Origin: JBEBXQ01 sp040391535
GTDB lineage: Bacteria > Bacteroidota > Bacteroidia > Cytophagales > Spirosomataceae
DNA: 16,957 nucleotides
Direction of reading: 5' to 3'
Assembly: GCA_040391535.1 (NCBI GenBank)
Contig: JBEBXQ010000108.1
Location: 1-16,957, forward strand
Part shown: positions 1 to 7,599 of the stretch, one piece after another
How the letters are laid out: each line of letters begins with the position of its first letter
Numbering within the stretch: the first letter of the stretch is position 1
Position numbers and translations under genes: made by a program
The notes under the pieces: generated by a model
The model's database searches: none
What the model saw: only the letters and a program-made list of their open reading frames with translations
Told to the model about the DNA's origin: nothing

Positions 1-170
1 CCCGAACGGGGTGACATTGTCCATCTCTGATCGCACACATGAAAATGCAAGGAGACCGGTTTTTGTATTTCTGATGAATCAATCCTGCCATCATGTTATC
101 CTGTTATTTCACATCCTCCGGGGTTCTGCGTTGGTTTTTCTTTTTTCTATAATCATGTCATCCCTTCGGG
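1..170. repeat. Inverted pair of short GC-rich repeats, likely dispersed intergenic element (left end cut)
   Basis: The plus strand at 1-17 reads CCCGAACGGGGTGACAT. The minus strand at 170-155 reads CCCGAAGGGATGACAT. The two differ by one inserted base and one substitution, and face each other across about 137 bases. A third, degenerate copy on the minus strand (around 125-111) has CCCCGGAGGATGT. Each copy starts with a small CCCGAA/GGG-type self-complementary core, as in REP-like palindromes. The minus-strand stretch ATGACATGATTATAGAAA followed by ACGCAGAACCCCGG resembles, from memory only, intergenic repeats seen many times per genome in Cytophagales. The element may continue beyond the window's left edge. 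Repetition within this window is what I see; genome-wide dispersal is inferred. Confidence 0.45.
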
Positions 171-234
171 ATTATTGATAATGATAGAAACAGCAAGAAG
201 ATAATGTTCGTAAAACACTGAAAGGGTGATATTT
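1..234. other. Gene-free left edge of the window
   Basis: No convincing gene lies here. Plus frame 1 is open for nine codons (PERGDIVHL) before a TGA at 28-30. This could be the last residues of an upstream gene, but it overlaps the repeat arm and cannot be judged. On the minus strand a short frame starting near 93 runs off the left edge with no recognisable protein. Past 170 the sequence is AT-rich and leads to the stop codon of the heparinase-like gene; no terminator hairpin for that gene is evident. Confidence 0.5.
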
Positions 235-2175
235 TCAGAGGGTGAGCGTATCCCGGATTGACGTTACATCAACCGTGTGGGCATTTTTCGTCTTTTTTTC
301 AATAACCGAAATAAATACTGCGCTCAAAGCGCTGAACCTTACCGATTGAGCCGGTTCTTTAAATCCATAATAAGGAGAAAACCAGGCATCAAAAAACTGT
401 GGTCCGATCATTTCTCCGTTTTCTGAAAAAACCGATAAAGCATATTTGTCAAAAAATCCGGACATCGGATGCCAGGTCAGCTGATATAAGGTCCCCTGTG
501 GTGCATTCTTTATTTCATCGATGATTTTCCAATGCATCCGGTCCTTTGATTTAATCACTTTCCGGGAGTGAATAATGCCTTTCCCCAATGACCTGAAGCC
601 CTCATATTTACCGTTAAATACCGTATGCTCTCTATCCTCATAACATTCTCCTGAAGCATACTTTATCCAATCAAACCAGACAAAACGCGGTCCTTTTTCC
701 ATCTGATGCTCATTATTCAGCATTACCGTATTATGAGACGGTGTGCCCATAAAATACTGTAGTGTTTCCGGATCTGAATTATAAAGAAAGCTACCGCCGT
801 CCCGCATTATATTTTCACCATCTGCCCATAAATCCACATGAAGATTGTCGGCCTGTGCCGGCCTGTGCTTATAACTGCCGCACCTGACGAACGTCATCGT
901 ATCCGCTTGCTTCATCACATAATAGCCCGAATCACGAAAAACGTGACATCCTTCAGTTTCGGGTTGTACACTTACTTTCACATGATCAGGCACTTTGCCG
1001 GTTATCCACACCGCTTCCTCCTCCCATTTCCCTTTCTCCAGATCTGCAGAAATTCCCAAAACCGCTGCCGCTGCTGCAATCTGAGGACGGAAATCGGTAT
1101 AATCACAATCAGAAAACGGAAACAGAAGTGTTCCGTCATTGTGACCGTAATTAGGTAATCTGCCTGTCTGTTCATCCATACAATGTCTTAAAAACCGGAC
1201 CGAACTGCCAGCCCTTTCCTTTACTTCAGCACGAACTGCCCGGTTATTGATCTTCGAAAACTGTATGTGCCAGGATAGCAGCTGTAATGCCATCCGATGA
1301 TAATTCATTGAAAACTGAAGGTAGGTTCCGTCTTCATAGATCTGATGCATAATTTCATTTTCAAAGGTAGCTTTCCCTTCTTTCTCCCATCGGTTGCTTT
1401 CCGGCAAAAAGGGCATAAGTACACCCGTCACGTAAAGGGCAAGTGATTCGCTCAGCACGTGATTATTTCTTACCAGATACCTCGCAAAGCGCCGATTACT
1501 CCAGACATGCTGCATCTGATCCGTAATACTTTGCAGAATGATATTCACCCGGTGATCGGTTAATACAGGAGAATTTCTGAAATAAAACAAGACAAAAAAC
1601 CAGTTCAGTACCCTTATGCTTATTTCCTGGCTGCACATCCAGTTGGGCCCGCGGTTAACCGGATTTTCCCTGATCCAGTCGTCTATCAGACTGAAAACTT
1701 CCTTTGCGGTATCTTCTCCTGTGTAATGCCCGTACCGGATAAAATCATAAATGAAGGAAAATCTCGACTTCTCCCAGATATACTTGATATCGCCCTGAGC
1801 AGAAATGTCCCTGATTCCGGACCAATGAATATCCCTGTCGAATTCCGATCCGGTTACGGGATGGCCGTGCCAATCCTGTGAGAGATACCAGATTTTTTGA
1901 AAATAAAGGAACTTACCCTGCCTGTAACCCTCCATTTTCTTCTTTAAAGGTGTTACGTCTTCAAGAGAAAACCCCGACTCCGGAAAGTCAAAAAAAACAG
2001 ACGAAGTATGTTGCCAATGGTGAGCAAAGTTCCGGATAGCCGTATAATTTTTATGAGGAAAACGTAACCGCATCAGTCCGCTCCGGCAGCAGAAAATATA
2101 CCACAATCTGAATAAAAGTGGCTGTATACCTTCTGTTGAAGCTGTATGAAACAGCCATTTCAGGAAAATTCTCAT
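235..2175 (-). CDS. Heparinase II/III family protein (probable polysaccharide lyase)
   Basis: Predicted 646-residue protein of the heparinase II/III family, which cleaves uronic-acid-containing polysaccharides by beta-elimination. The N-terminal part (about 40-370) matches the helical toroid half: RNNHVLSESLALY at 236-248 and EDGTYLQFSMNYHR at 281-294. The C-terminal part (about 405-640) is the beta-sandwich half, with QADNLHVDLWADGENIMRDG around 441-460. His239, Tyr292 and His446 are candidates for the catalytic His/Tyr/His set by analogy with heparinase II. I chose the ATG at 2175 rather than the longer frame from 2271, because the 32 extra residues are not protein-like and would cover a dyad next to the ridA promoter. 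The N-terminus (MRIFLKWLFH...) lacks a clear signal peptide, which is odd for a secreted lyase but occurs in members encoded in exopolysaccharide clusters. Its own upstream side is divergent from ridA. The exact substrate is unknown. Confidence 0.85.
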   Translation of the reverse strand: MRIFLKWLFHTASTEGIQPLLFRLWYIFCCRSGLMRLRFPHKNYTAIRNFAHHWQHTSSVFFDFPESGFSLEDVTPLKKKMEGYRQGKFLYFQKIWYLSQDWHGHPVTGSEFDRDIHWSGIRDISAQGDIKYIWEKSRFSFIYDFIRYGHYTGEDTAKEVFSLIDDWIRENPVNRGPNWMCSQEISIRVLNWFFVLFYFRNSPVLTDHRVNIILQSITDQMQHVWSNRRFARYLVRNNHVLSESLALYVTGVLMPFLPESNRWEKEGKATFENEIMHQIYEDGTYLQFSMNYHRMALQLLSWHIQFSKINNRAVRAEVKERAGSSVRFLRHCMDEQTGRLPNYGHNDGTLLFPFSDCDYTDFRPQIAAAAAVLGISADLEKGKWEEEAVWITGKVPDHVKVSVQPETEGCHVFRDSGYYVMKQADTMTFVRCGSYKHRPAQADNLHVDLWADGENIMRDGGSFLYNSDPETLQYFMGTPSHNTVMLNNEHQMEKGPRFVWFDWIKYASGECYEDREHTVFNGKYEGFRSLGKGIIHSRKVIKSKDRMHWKIIDEIKNAPQGTLYQLTWHPMSGFFDKYALSVFSENGEMIGPQFFDAWFSPYYGFKEPAQSVRFSALSAVFISVIEKKTKNAHTVDVTSIRDTLTL

Positions 2176-2224
2176 ACTTAAAGTGTGTGTCTGCTGAATC
2201 AAAAAACAATTATAGGGAGATTTA

Positions 2225-2252
2225 CGGTCACATTCACGCGAAAATGTGATCG
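2225..2252. promoter_or_regulatory. Inverted repeat, possible operator in the heparinase/ridA divergent region
   Basis: Left arm CGGTCACATT (2225-2234) and right arm AATGTGATCG (2243-2252) are complementary at 9 of 10 positions, separated by 8 bases. The dyad ends 8 bases before the -33 element of the ridA promoter and lies about 50 bases upstream of the chosen heparinase start. The half-sites are oriented opposite to a classical CRP site (TGTGA-N6-TCACA), so I do not assign a regulator. Confidence 0.35.
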
Positions 2253-2260
2253 TCATTACC

Positions 2261-2287
2261 TTGCACTGCATAAAATTGGTAATTTTG
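2261..2287 (+). promoter_or_regulatory. Bacteroidota-type promoter for the ridA operon
   Basis: TTG at 2261-2263 and TAATTTTG at 2280-2287, an exact match to the Bacteroidota -7 consensus TAnnTTTG, are separated by 16 bases, slightly shorter than usual. Transcription would begin near 2293, about 33 bases before the ridA ATG. Confidence 0.55.
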
Positions 2288-2325
2288 CAGCATTGTACTT
2301 AAACCGGCAATCTGAGAAAAAGAAC

Positions 2326-2697
2326 ATGGCAAAAAAAATAATTCATTCTGATAAAGCACCGGCTGCGATAGGCCCTTACAGCCAGGCTGTACTGATCAAT
2401 GGCGTGTTATATGTTTCAGGACAAATAGCGGCGGATGTCGCCCCTAACGGATCTGTCAGGGCTGAAGCTCACAAGGTGATGGAGAATGTGGGATACATTC
2501 TGGAAGCAGCAGGTTATACTTATGCCGACATTGTAAAATCCAGTATTTTTCTGAAAAATATGGATGATTTTGCTCAGATTAACGAAGTATACGGAAGTTA
2601 TTTTAAATCAGAGCCTCCTGCACGCGAAACCGTACAGGTAGCCAGACTGCCTAAGGATGTGAATGTTGAAATTTCAGTTATCGCTGTCAAATCCTGA
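2326..2697 (+). CDS. ridA: RidA family reactive intermediate/imine deaminase
   Basis: A 123-residue protein of the RidA (YjgF/YER057c/UK114) family. These trimeric cytosolic enzymes hydrolyse 2-aminoacrylate and related imines released by pyridoxal-phosphate enzymes, protecting other enzymes from damage. Family signatures are IGPYSQAV near residues 15-22, YVSGQIA at 29-35, and PPARETVQVARLPKDVNVEI at 98-117. Arg100 corresponds to the substrate-carboxylate-binding arginine, and Glu116 sits at the usual C-terminal acidic position. Length is typical. The ATG at 2326 gives a canonical N-terminus (MAKKIIHSDKAP); the frame is open upstream, but that extension covers the promoter. It is the first gene of a run with gltX 30 bases downstream. 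The family call is very sure; the exact in vivo substrate is not. Confidence 0.93.
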   Translation: MAKKIIHSDKAPAAIGPYSQAVLINGVLYVSGQIAADVAPNGSVRAEAHKVMENVGYILEAAGYTYADIVKSSIFLKNMDDFAQINEVYGSYFKSEPPARETVQVARLPKDVNVEISVIAVKS

Positions 2698-2727
2698 TCC
2701 GGGCTATCTTAACAAATATCATTAAAC

Positions 2728-4293
2728 ATGAGTGAAAAAACCATTCGCGTACGTTTTGCACCCAGCCCGACAGGCCCGTTGCATATCGGGGGAGTGCGTA
2801 CGGCCCTTTATAACTACCTGTTTGCCCGTAAACATGGCGGCAGGATGTTGCTTCGCATAGAAGATACTGACCAGAACCGCTTTGTAGAAGGTGCTGAAGA
2901 GTATATTCTGAAAGCGTTGGAATGGGTGGGGATTGAAATAGACGAAGGCCTGAATGCCGGCGGTCCGCATGGCCCTTACCGGCAGTCGGAGCGCAAGCCC
3001 ATGTATCGTGAATACGCTGAAAAGCTGATCCGTGAAGGGAAAGCCTATTATGCATTTGATACAGCGGAAGAACTGGACGCGATGCGTAAACGGCTGGAAG
3101 AAGCTAACGTTCCGGCAGCTCAGTACAATGCTGTGACCCGTATGCAGATGGTCAATTCCCTGACGTTGCCGGCAGAGGAAACCAGAAAAAGAATCGAAAA
3201 CGGTGATCCTTATGTCATCCGGATTAAAATTAATCCTAAGGACGAGATTCGTTTCAATGACCTGATAAGGGGGTGGGTAAATGTACACTCATCACAGATT
3301 GACGACAAGGTGCTGCTCAAATCAGACGGAATGCCGACTTACCACCTCGCCAATATTGTGGACGACCACCTCATGGGCATAACGCACGTAATCCGTGGAG
3401 AAGAATGGCTGCCTTCCGCGCCTTTGCATGTCATCCTTTATCGTTATCTGGGCTGGGAAGATACCATGCCACTCTTTGCACATTTACCATTGCTTCTGAA
3501 GCCTGACGGAAACGGGAAATTATCTAAAAGAGACGCGGATGTGGGCGGTTTCCCTATTTTCCCGCTTGCCTGGACCGACCCCAGAACCGGGGATAAGGCA
3601 ATGGGTTTTCAGTCGGAAGGCTATCTGCCGGAGGCTACCATCAACTTTCTTGCATTTCTGGGCTGGAATCCTGGTACCGAACAGGAAATTTTTACGATGG
3701 ATGAACTGATCGGGGCCTTCAGCCTGGAGCGCGTTCAGAAAGCCGGTGCCCGTTTCGATATTCAGAAAGCGCAGTGGTTTAACCAGCAATACCTTAAAAA
3801 CAAAGATAACGAAACCATCGCAGCAGAATTGCTGCCGCTATTTAAAGAAAAAGGTATTCATATCGGTGAAACTGAGGCCGTAAAAATTATATCCTTATTT
3901 AAGGAAAGGGTGCATTTTGCCAAAGAGATTGTCAGTGAATCAGCTTTCCTTTTCAGCATACCTGAAAAGTATGATGAGGCTGTCATCAGTAAGAAATGGA
4001 ATGATGATGCTCAGAAAGCAGTACAAGGTCTGAAAAGTGCCTTCGCTGATTTTGGCGGAGCGTTCGTCGCTGATGAAATAAAGCATGTTTTACATGAAAC
4101 ACTGGAAGGCCTTGGCCTGAAACCGGGTAAGGTTATGCAAACGATCCGTCTGGCAGTTACTGGCTTCGGTGCCGGTCCTGACCTGATGATCATTATGGAA
4201 ATCCTCGGGAAAGACGAAGTCCTTCTGCGGCTTGAAAATGCATTAACCCGCATTCCTGAGATTTTAGAAAAATCAAAAACAACAGGAGCGTAA
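2728..4293 (+). CDS. gltX: Glutamyl-tRNA synthetase
   Basis: Cytosolic class I aminoacyl-tRNA synthetase, 521 residues, charging tRNA-Glu with glutamate. The N-terminus has the substrate-binding FAPSPTGPLHIGG (10-22), containing the HIGH-type signature, then LLRIEDTD. The KMSKS-type loop is KLSKR at 264-268. A Bacteroidota-type insertion of about 25 residues (GFPIFPLAWTDPRTGDKAMG region) follows it before the conserved LPEATINFLAFLGWNPG. The C-terminal anticodon-binding domain ends with the typical GLKPGKVMQTIRLAVTG and IMEILGKDEVLLRLENAL. No zinc-binding cysteine cluster of the E. coli type is seen. The gene sits between ridA (30 bases upstream) and nadC (25 bases downstream), probably cotranscribed. 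Whether it is strictly tRNA-Glu specific cannot be read from the sequence. Confidence 0.97.
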   Translation: MSEKTIRVRFAPSPTGPLHIGGVRTALYNYLFARKHGGRMLLRIEDTDQNRFVEGAEEYILKALEWVGIEIDEGLNAGGPHGPYRQSERKPMYREYAEKLIREGKAYYAFDTAEELDAMRKRLEEANVPAAQYNAVTRMQMVNSLTLPAEETRKRIENGDPYVIRIKINPKDEIRFNDLIRGWVNVHSSQIDDKVLLKSDGMPTYHLANIVDDHLMGITHVIRGEEWLPSAPLHVILYRYLGWEDTMPLFAHLPLLLKPDGNGKLSKRDADVGGFPIFPLAWTDPRTGDKAMGFQSEGYLPEATINFLAFLGWNPGTEQEIFTMDELIGAFSLERVQKAGARFDIQKAQWFNQQYLKNKDNETIAAELLPLFKEKGIHIGETEAVKIISLFKERVHFAKEIVSESAFLFSIPEKYDEAVISKKWNDDAQKAVQGLKSAFADFGGAFVADEIKHVLHETLEGLGLKPGKVMQTIRLAVTGFGAGPDLMIIMEILGKDEVLLRLENALTRIPEILEKSKTTGA

Positions 4294-4318
4294 TTACCTC
4301 CTGATATTGACCTGAAAT

Positions 4319-5167
4319 ATGGAAGTAAATCCAAATGAGATCAGAGATCTGATACAACTGGCCATTACCGAAGACGTGGGTGACGGCGATCATTCCTCAC
4401 TGGCCTGTGTCCCCTCTACGGGTGTCAGCAAAGCACGTTTGCTGGTAAAGCAGGATGGTATTGTGGCAGGCGTATCCGTAGCTGAAATAGTTTTTAATGA
4501 GGTAGACCCGGAGTTAAAGGTTGCTGTTCTCATAAAAGACGGGAGCCGCATCAGCAAAGGAGATATTGTGCTGACTGTTGAAGGAAAGGCACAGTCCATA
4601 CTCAAAGCAGAGCGGCTGATGCTTAATATTATCCAGCGGATGAGCGGTATAGCGACTTATACCCGGCAGATGAAAGATCTGATCGGAGATCTGCCTGTGA
4701 AATTGCTTGATACCCGTAAAACCACACCTAATTTCAGAGTTTTTGAAAAACTGGCTACCGTAATCGGCGGAGCGGTAAATCACAGAATGGGGTTATACGA
4801 TATGATTATGCTCAAAGATAATCATGTGGATTATGCAGGAGGTATCGGGAAAGCTATTCAGAATACGCGTGCGTATCTGGAAAAAACCGGCAGAAATCTG
4901 AAAATTGAAATTGAGACCCGGAATCTGGCGGAAGTAGATGAGGTAATCAGAGTGGGGGGTGTGGATATCATAATGCTGGATAATTTCTCGCCGGAGGATA
5001 TGAAAGAAGCGGTTCGCCGGATAGGAGGACGTTTTGAAACCGAGGCTTCGGGAAATATTGATGAAAATACCATTCGGTCTGTTGCTGAAACAGGTGTAGA
5101 CGGCATTTCGTCAGGAGCTCTTACTCACCAGATCAAAAGCCTGGATCTGAGCCTGAAAGCTTACTGA
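4319..5167 (+). CDS. nadC: Nicotinate-nucleotide pyrophosphorylase (quinolinate phosphoribosyltransferase, carboxylating)
   Basis: A 282-residue cytosolic enzyme of NAD biosynthesis that converts quinolinate and PRPP to nicotinate mononucleotide, CO2 and pyrophosphate. Conserved motifs are EDVGDGDHSS (18-27), ERLMLNIIQRMSGIAT (98-113), the PRPP/quinolinate-binding TRKTTP (132-137), GGAVNHRMGLYDMIMLKDNH (150-169), and the C-terminal SGNIDENT and DGISSGALTH. Length and motif order are normal. It follows gltX by 25 bases and is followed by a strong terminator, so it is the last gene of the ridA-gltX-nadC run. No nadA or nadB is present in the window, so the rest of the pathway must be elsewhere. 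Confidence 0.97.
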   Translation: MEVNPNEIRDLIQLAITEDVGDGDHSSLACVPSTGVSKARLLVKQDGIVAGVSVAEIVFNEVDPELKVAVLIKDGSRISKGDIVLTVEGKAQSILKAERLMLNIIQRMSGIATYTRQMKDLIGDLPVKLLDTRKTTPNFRVFEKLATVIGGAVNHRMGLYDMIMLKDNHVDYAGGIGKAIQNTRAYLEKTGRNLKIEIETRNLAEVDEVIRVGGVDIIMLDNFSPEDMKEAVRRIGGRFETEASGNIDENTIRSVAETGVDGISSGALTHQIKSLDLSLKAY

Positions 5168-5183
5168 ACAGATCATCGTACGG

Positions 5184-5222
5184 ATAGAACGGCTGTCTCC
5201 GGAGAGACGGCCGTTCTATTTT
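5184..5222 (+). terminator. Rho-independent terminator after nadC
   Basis: A 16-bp stem (5184-5199 pairing with 5204-5219, one G-U pair, loop CGGA) runs into TTTT. It starts 17 bases after the nadC stop and closes the ridA-gltX-nadC operon. Confidence 0.85.
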
Positions 5223-5455
5223 AAAAGGTATTACCGGGTTTAATCTGTCTGTTTTACCTTGTATGCCCATTATCTTAGATACATCTGGTAGCATCAAATC
5301 AGCGATTCACTCATTTCCAGCATTATACCTATCGGAAATTGATCTGATAATTTTACCATCGTCCAAAAATATTCTGTAAATTCGTTTCGTATTCAAACCT
5401 GTGCCTTCCGGTAAAGCAGGTGTGAATTCAATTATCCACACAACACACTATATCC
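5223..5455. other. Intergenic region upstream of the helix-hairpin-helix/barrel gene
   Basis: No gene or RNA is recognised here. TAAATTCG at 5377-5384 resembles a Bacteroidota -7 box (TAnnTTTG with one mismatch), but there is no TTG at the expected distance, so the promoter of the next gene is only tentatively placed. That would leave a leader of about 65 bases. Confidence 0.3.
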
Positions 5456-7558
5456 ATGAAGAACTATAGCAAAGCTCTTCAGGTTTTCCGGTATTTTGGA
5501 TTCAGGCTGAGTGGCCTGCTGCTTTTATACAACCCCATCTTTGCCCAGAGTACAGAAAACCCTGAAATTGACCTTGATCTGCTTATTCAGGAACTATTTC
5601 CTGACGCCTCTGCGGAAATCGACTATGAAGACCTGTTTGAAGCCTTGTCCCAGCTCTATGCCTCACCGCTGGACATGAACAAAGTTACCCGCAACGAACT
5701 GGCATCTACCTATCTCCTGACCGAACAGCAGCTGGATGCCTTCTTTGAATTCCGTCATCAGACAGGCCCTTTTATTTCCATTTATGAACTACAGGCCATT
5801 CCGGGCTTTGATCTGACAACCATCCGGAAAGTACGCCCCATTTTCACCCTTACCAATACTGCACAGCCTCTAAGAGCGTCGTTAAAAAATCCGACCCATC
5901 ATTACCTGATGCTGAGATCCAGAAAATACCTGCAAACCGAAAAAGGATATACCCCGGTAGAACCCGGCTCCAGATCCGTTACCCGGTATGCCGGCAGTCC
6001 CTTGCAGGCTTTTGGCCGCTATCGTTACAGCAGAGCCAATATGTACAGCGTGGGTATTACGTCTGAAAAAGATTCTGGTGAAGAAATGAGATGGATGCCT
6101 GAAAGGCAAATTTATGGAATGGATTTTACTTCTTTTCATGTGCAACTCATGAACAGAGGCCGTCTCAAAAATCTGATCATAGGAGACTTTTTGCTGCAAT
6201 CAGGACAGGGAATGGTATTTTCTTCCGGCTTTTCTATTGGTAAAGGAGCAGAGGCTATCAAATCAGCCTACAGGTTTTCAACTGGTCTGCGGCCCTATAC
6301 TTCCTCAGGTGAAGCGGGTTTTTTCAGGGGTATCGCCACCACTTTTACACTTTCACGGCAAATGGAACTTACCACTTTTTATTCCCGCAACAGACAGGAT
6401 GCCACCATTTCAGGAAATAGTACGGATGACGGTGATTTCCGGACTGCTTCTGTTTCATCCGGAGGGCTGCACCGCACACCTGCTGAGCAACTGAAACATC
6501 GCATTCTGCGGGAAAGCAATATCGGCTTGCACTGGCAGTACCGGCAGCCGGCAGAACGGTTTCAGATCGGAGTATCATTATTGCATACACATTTTGAAAT
6601 ACCTTTAAGAAAAGCAGACCGGCCTTACAATCAATATGAATTTACGGGTACATCTCAGTTATTAGCAGGTATTCATGCTGATTACCGCTGGAAAAACATA
6701 AGGCTCTTTTCTGAAACCGCCCGATCAGCCAGCAAAGGCTGGGGAAATGTGACAGGATCTTTAATAGCCATTAATAAATTATGGGATGTGGCGCTTTTAT
6801 TCCGAAGATATGATCGTCATTTTCATACTTTTTATGGGAATTCCTTTGCCGAAAATACCCGCCCCATTAACGAATCCGGCCAGTATCTGGGAATAAAATA
6901 TCATCCCGGCAAAAGATGGCAGGCCAATGCCTATTATGATCATTTCCGGTTTCCCTGGATGAAATACCAGGTAGACGCGCCCTCAAAAGGATATGGATAT
7001 CTTCTCCACACCCAATGGACACCCCACAAAAAACTCAAAATATATGCGGTGGTCAGATCAGAAACCAAAGAGAAAAATAACCCGGTAAAAGAGAGTACAG
7101 CCCAACCACTGATCACCACAAAACGGAGATCAGCGATCGTTAATTTTGAATATAATTTTCCGTTGAAATGCAAAATCAGAACCCGGCTGCAGGCAGGTGA
7201 TTTCATATACGGCAACGTCAGCCGCTCCACAGGACTGGCCATCGCTCAGGATGCTTCCTGGAAATTCAGGAAACTTGAACTAAGCGGAAGAATGGCACTT
7301 TTCAACACAGATGATTACGATAGCCGCCAGTATATCTACGAAAAAGATGTGTTATATGCCTTTTCCCTTCCTGCCTATTACGATACAGGTACCCGTCATT
7401 TTCTGATGATGCGGTATGATATGCATAAAAAAGTGAAGCTATGGATCAGATGGGCACAAACCCGTTACAAAAACCTTGAAACGATCAGCTCGGGATTGAG
7501 TGAAATTCAGGGGAACAAACGAAGCGAAATCAAAGCACAACTCATGCTCCACTTCTGA
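5456..7558 (+). CDS. Secreted helix-hairpin-helix (ComEA-like) protein with C-terminal outer-membrane beta-barrel
   Basis: A 700-residue protein of unknown function. Residues 1-30 form a signal peptide (hydrophobic LSGLLLLYNPIFA, likely cut before Gln31). Residues about 70-132 read PLDMNKVTRNELA...LLTEQQLDAFFEFR...GPFISIYELQAIPGFD...IRKVRPIF, the layout of the paired helix-hairpin-helix repeats of ComEA-type DNA-binding proteins. From about 150 to the end there are alternating aromatic/hydrophobic strands, frequent Tyr/Arg/Trp, and a terminal phenylalanine (KAQLMLHF), as in outer-membrane barrels. The protein is therefore probably an outer-membrane barrel with a periplasmic HhH module. I recall proteins of this layout as common but uncharacterised in Bacteroidota; a role in DNA handling at the envelope is only an inference. 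A helicase gene starts 41 bases downstream. Confidence 0.75.
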   Translation: MKNYSKALQVFRYFGFRLSGLLLLYNPIFAQSTENPEIDLDLLIQELFPDASAEIDYEDLFEALSQLYASPLDMNKVTRNELASTYLLTEQQLDAFFEFRHQTGPFISIYELQAIPGFDLTTIRKVRPIFTLTNTAQPLRASLKNPTHHYLMLRSRKYLQTEKGYTPVEPGSRSVTRYAGSPLQAFGRYRYSRANMYSVGITSEKDSGEEMRWMPERQIYGMDFTSFHVQLMNRGRLKNLIIGDFLLQSGQGMVFSSGFSIGKGAEAIKSAYRFSTGLRPYTSSGEAGFFRGIATTFTLSRQMELTTFYSRNRQDATISGNSTDDGDFRTASVSSGGLHRTPAEQLKHRILRESNIGLHWQYRQPAERFQIGVSLLHTHFEIPLRKADRPYNQYEFTGTSQLLAGIHADYRWKNIRLFSETARSASKGWGNVTGSLIAINKLWDVALLFRRYDRHFHTFYGNSFAENTRPINESGQYLGIKYHPGKRWQANAYYDHFRFPWMKYQVDAPSKGYGYLLHTQWTPHKKLKIYAVVRSETKEKNNPVKESTAQPLITTKRRSAIVNFEYNFPLKCKIRTRLQAGDFIYGNVSRSTGLAIAQDASWKFRKLELSGRMALFNTDDYDSRQYIYEKDVLYAFSLPAYYDTGTRHFLMMRYDMHKKVKLWIRWAQTRYKNLETISSGLSEIQGNKRSEIKAQLMLHF

Positions 7559-7567
7559 CAGAAAGTA

Positions 7568-7596
7568 TTGAATCCGGCGCGATCCTGTTATTTTTG
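7568..7596 (+). promoter_or_regulatory. Bacteroidota-type promoter immediately before the helicase ATG
   Basis: TTG at 7568-7570, an 18-base spacer, and TATTTTTG at 7589-7596, an exact match to TAnnTTTG. Transcription should start within a few bases of 7600-7603, which coincides with the helicase ATG at 7600 and suggests a leaderless or near-leaderless transcript. Confidence 0.6.
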
Positions 7597-7599
7597 TGC

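Noticed and set aside
1..30. C-terminus of an upstream plus-strand gene (PERGDIVHL then TGA)
   Set aside because: Only nine codons, fully within the repeat arm; it cannot be separated from chance without sequence to the left.
838..1158. 106-codon plus-strand open frame
   Set aside because: Antisense inside the heparinase-like gene, with low-complexity translation and no recognisable domain.
2225..2252. CRP/FNR-type binding site
   Set aside because: The half-sites are TCACA...TGTGA, the reverse of the CRP order TGTGA...TCACA, and the spacing does not fit.
2176..2271. N-terminal extension of the heparinase-like protein to an ATG at 2271
   Set aside because: The 32 extra residues (Cys/Arg-rich, no family match) overlap the dyad and abut the ridA promoter, so the ATG at 2175 is more plausible.
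2722..3288. 188-codon minus-strand open frame
   Set aside because: Antisense to the N-terminal half of gltX, where the HIGH-region motifs are unmistakable on the plus strand; no protein-like features.
7594..7599. TTG start codon for the helicase
   Set aside because: It lies within the TATTTTTG -7 element, so it could not be in the transcript made from that promoter; the ATG at 7600 is preferred.
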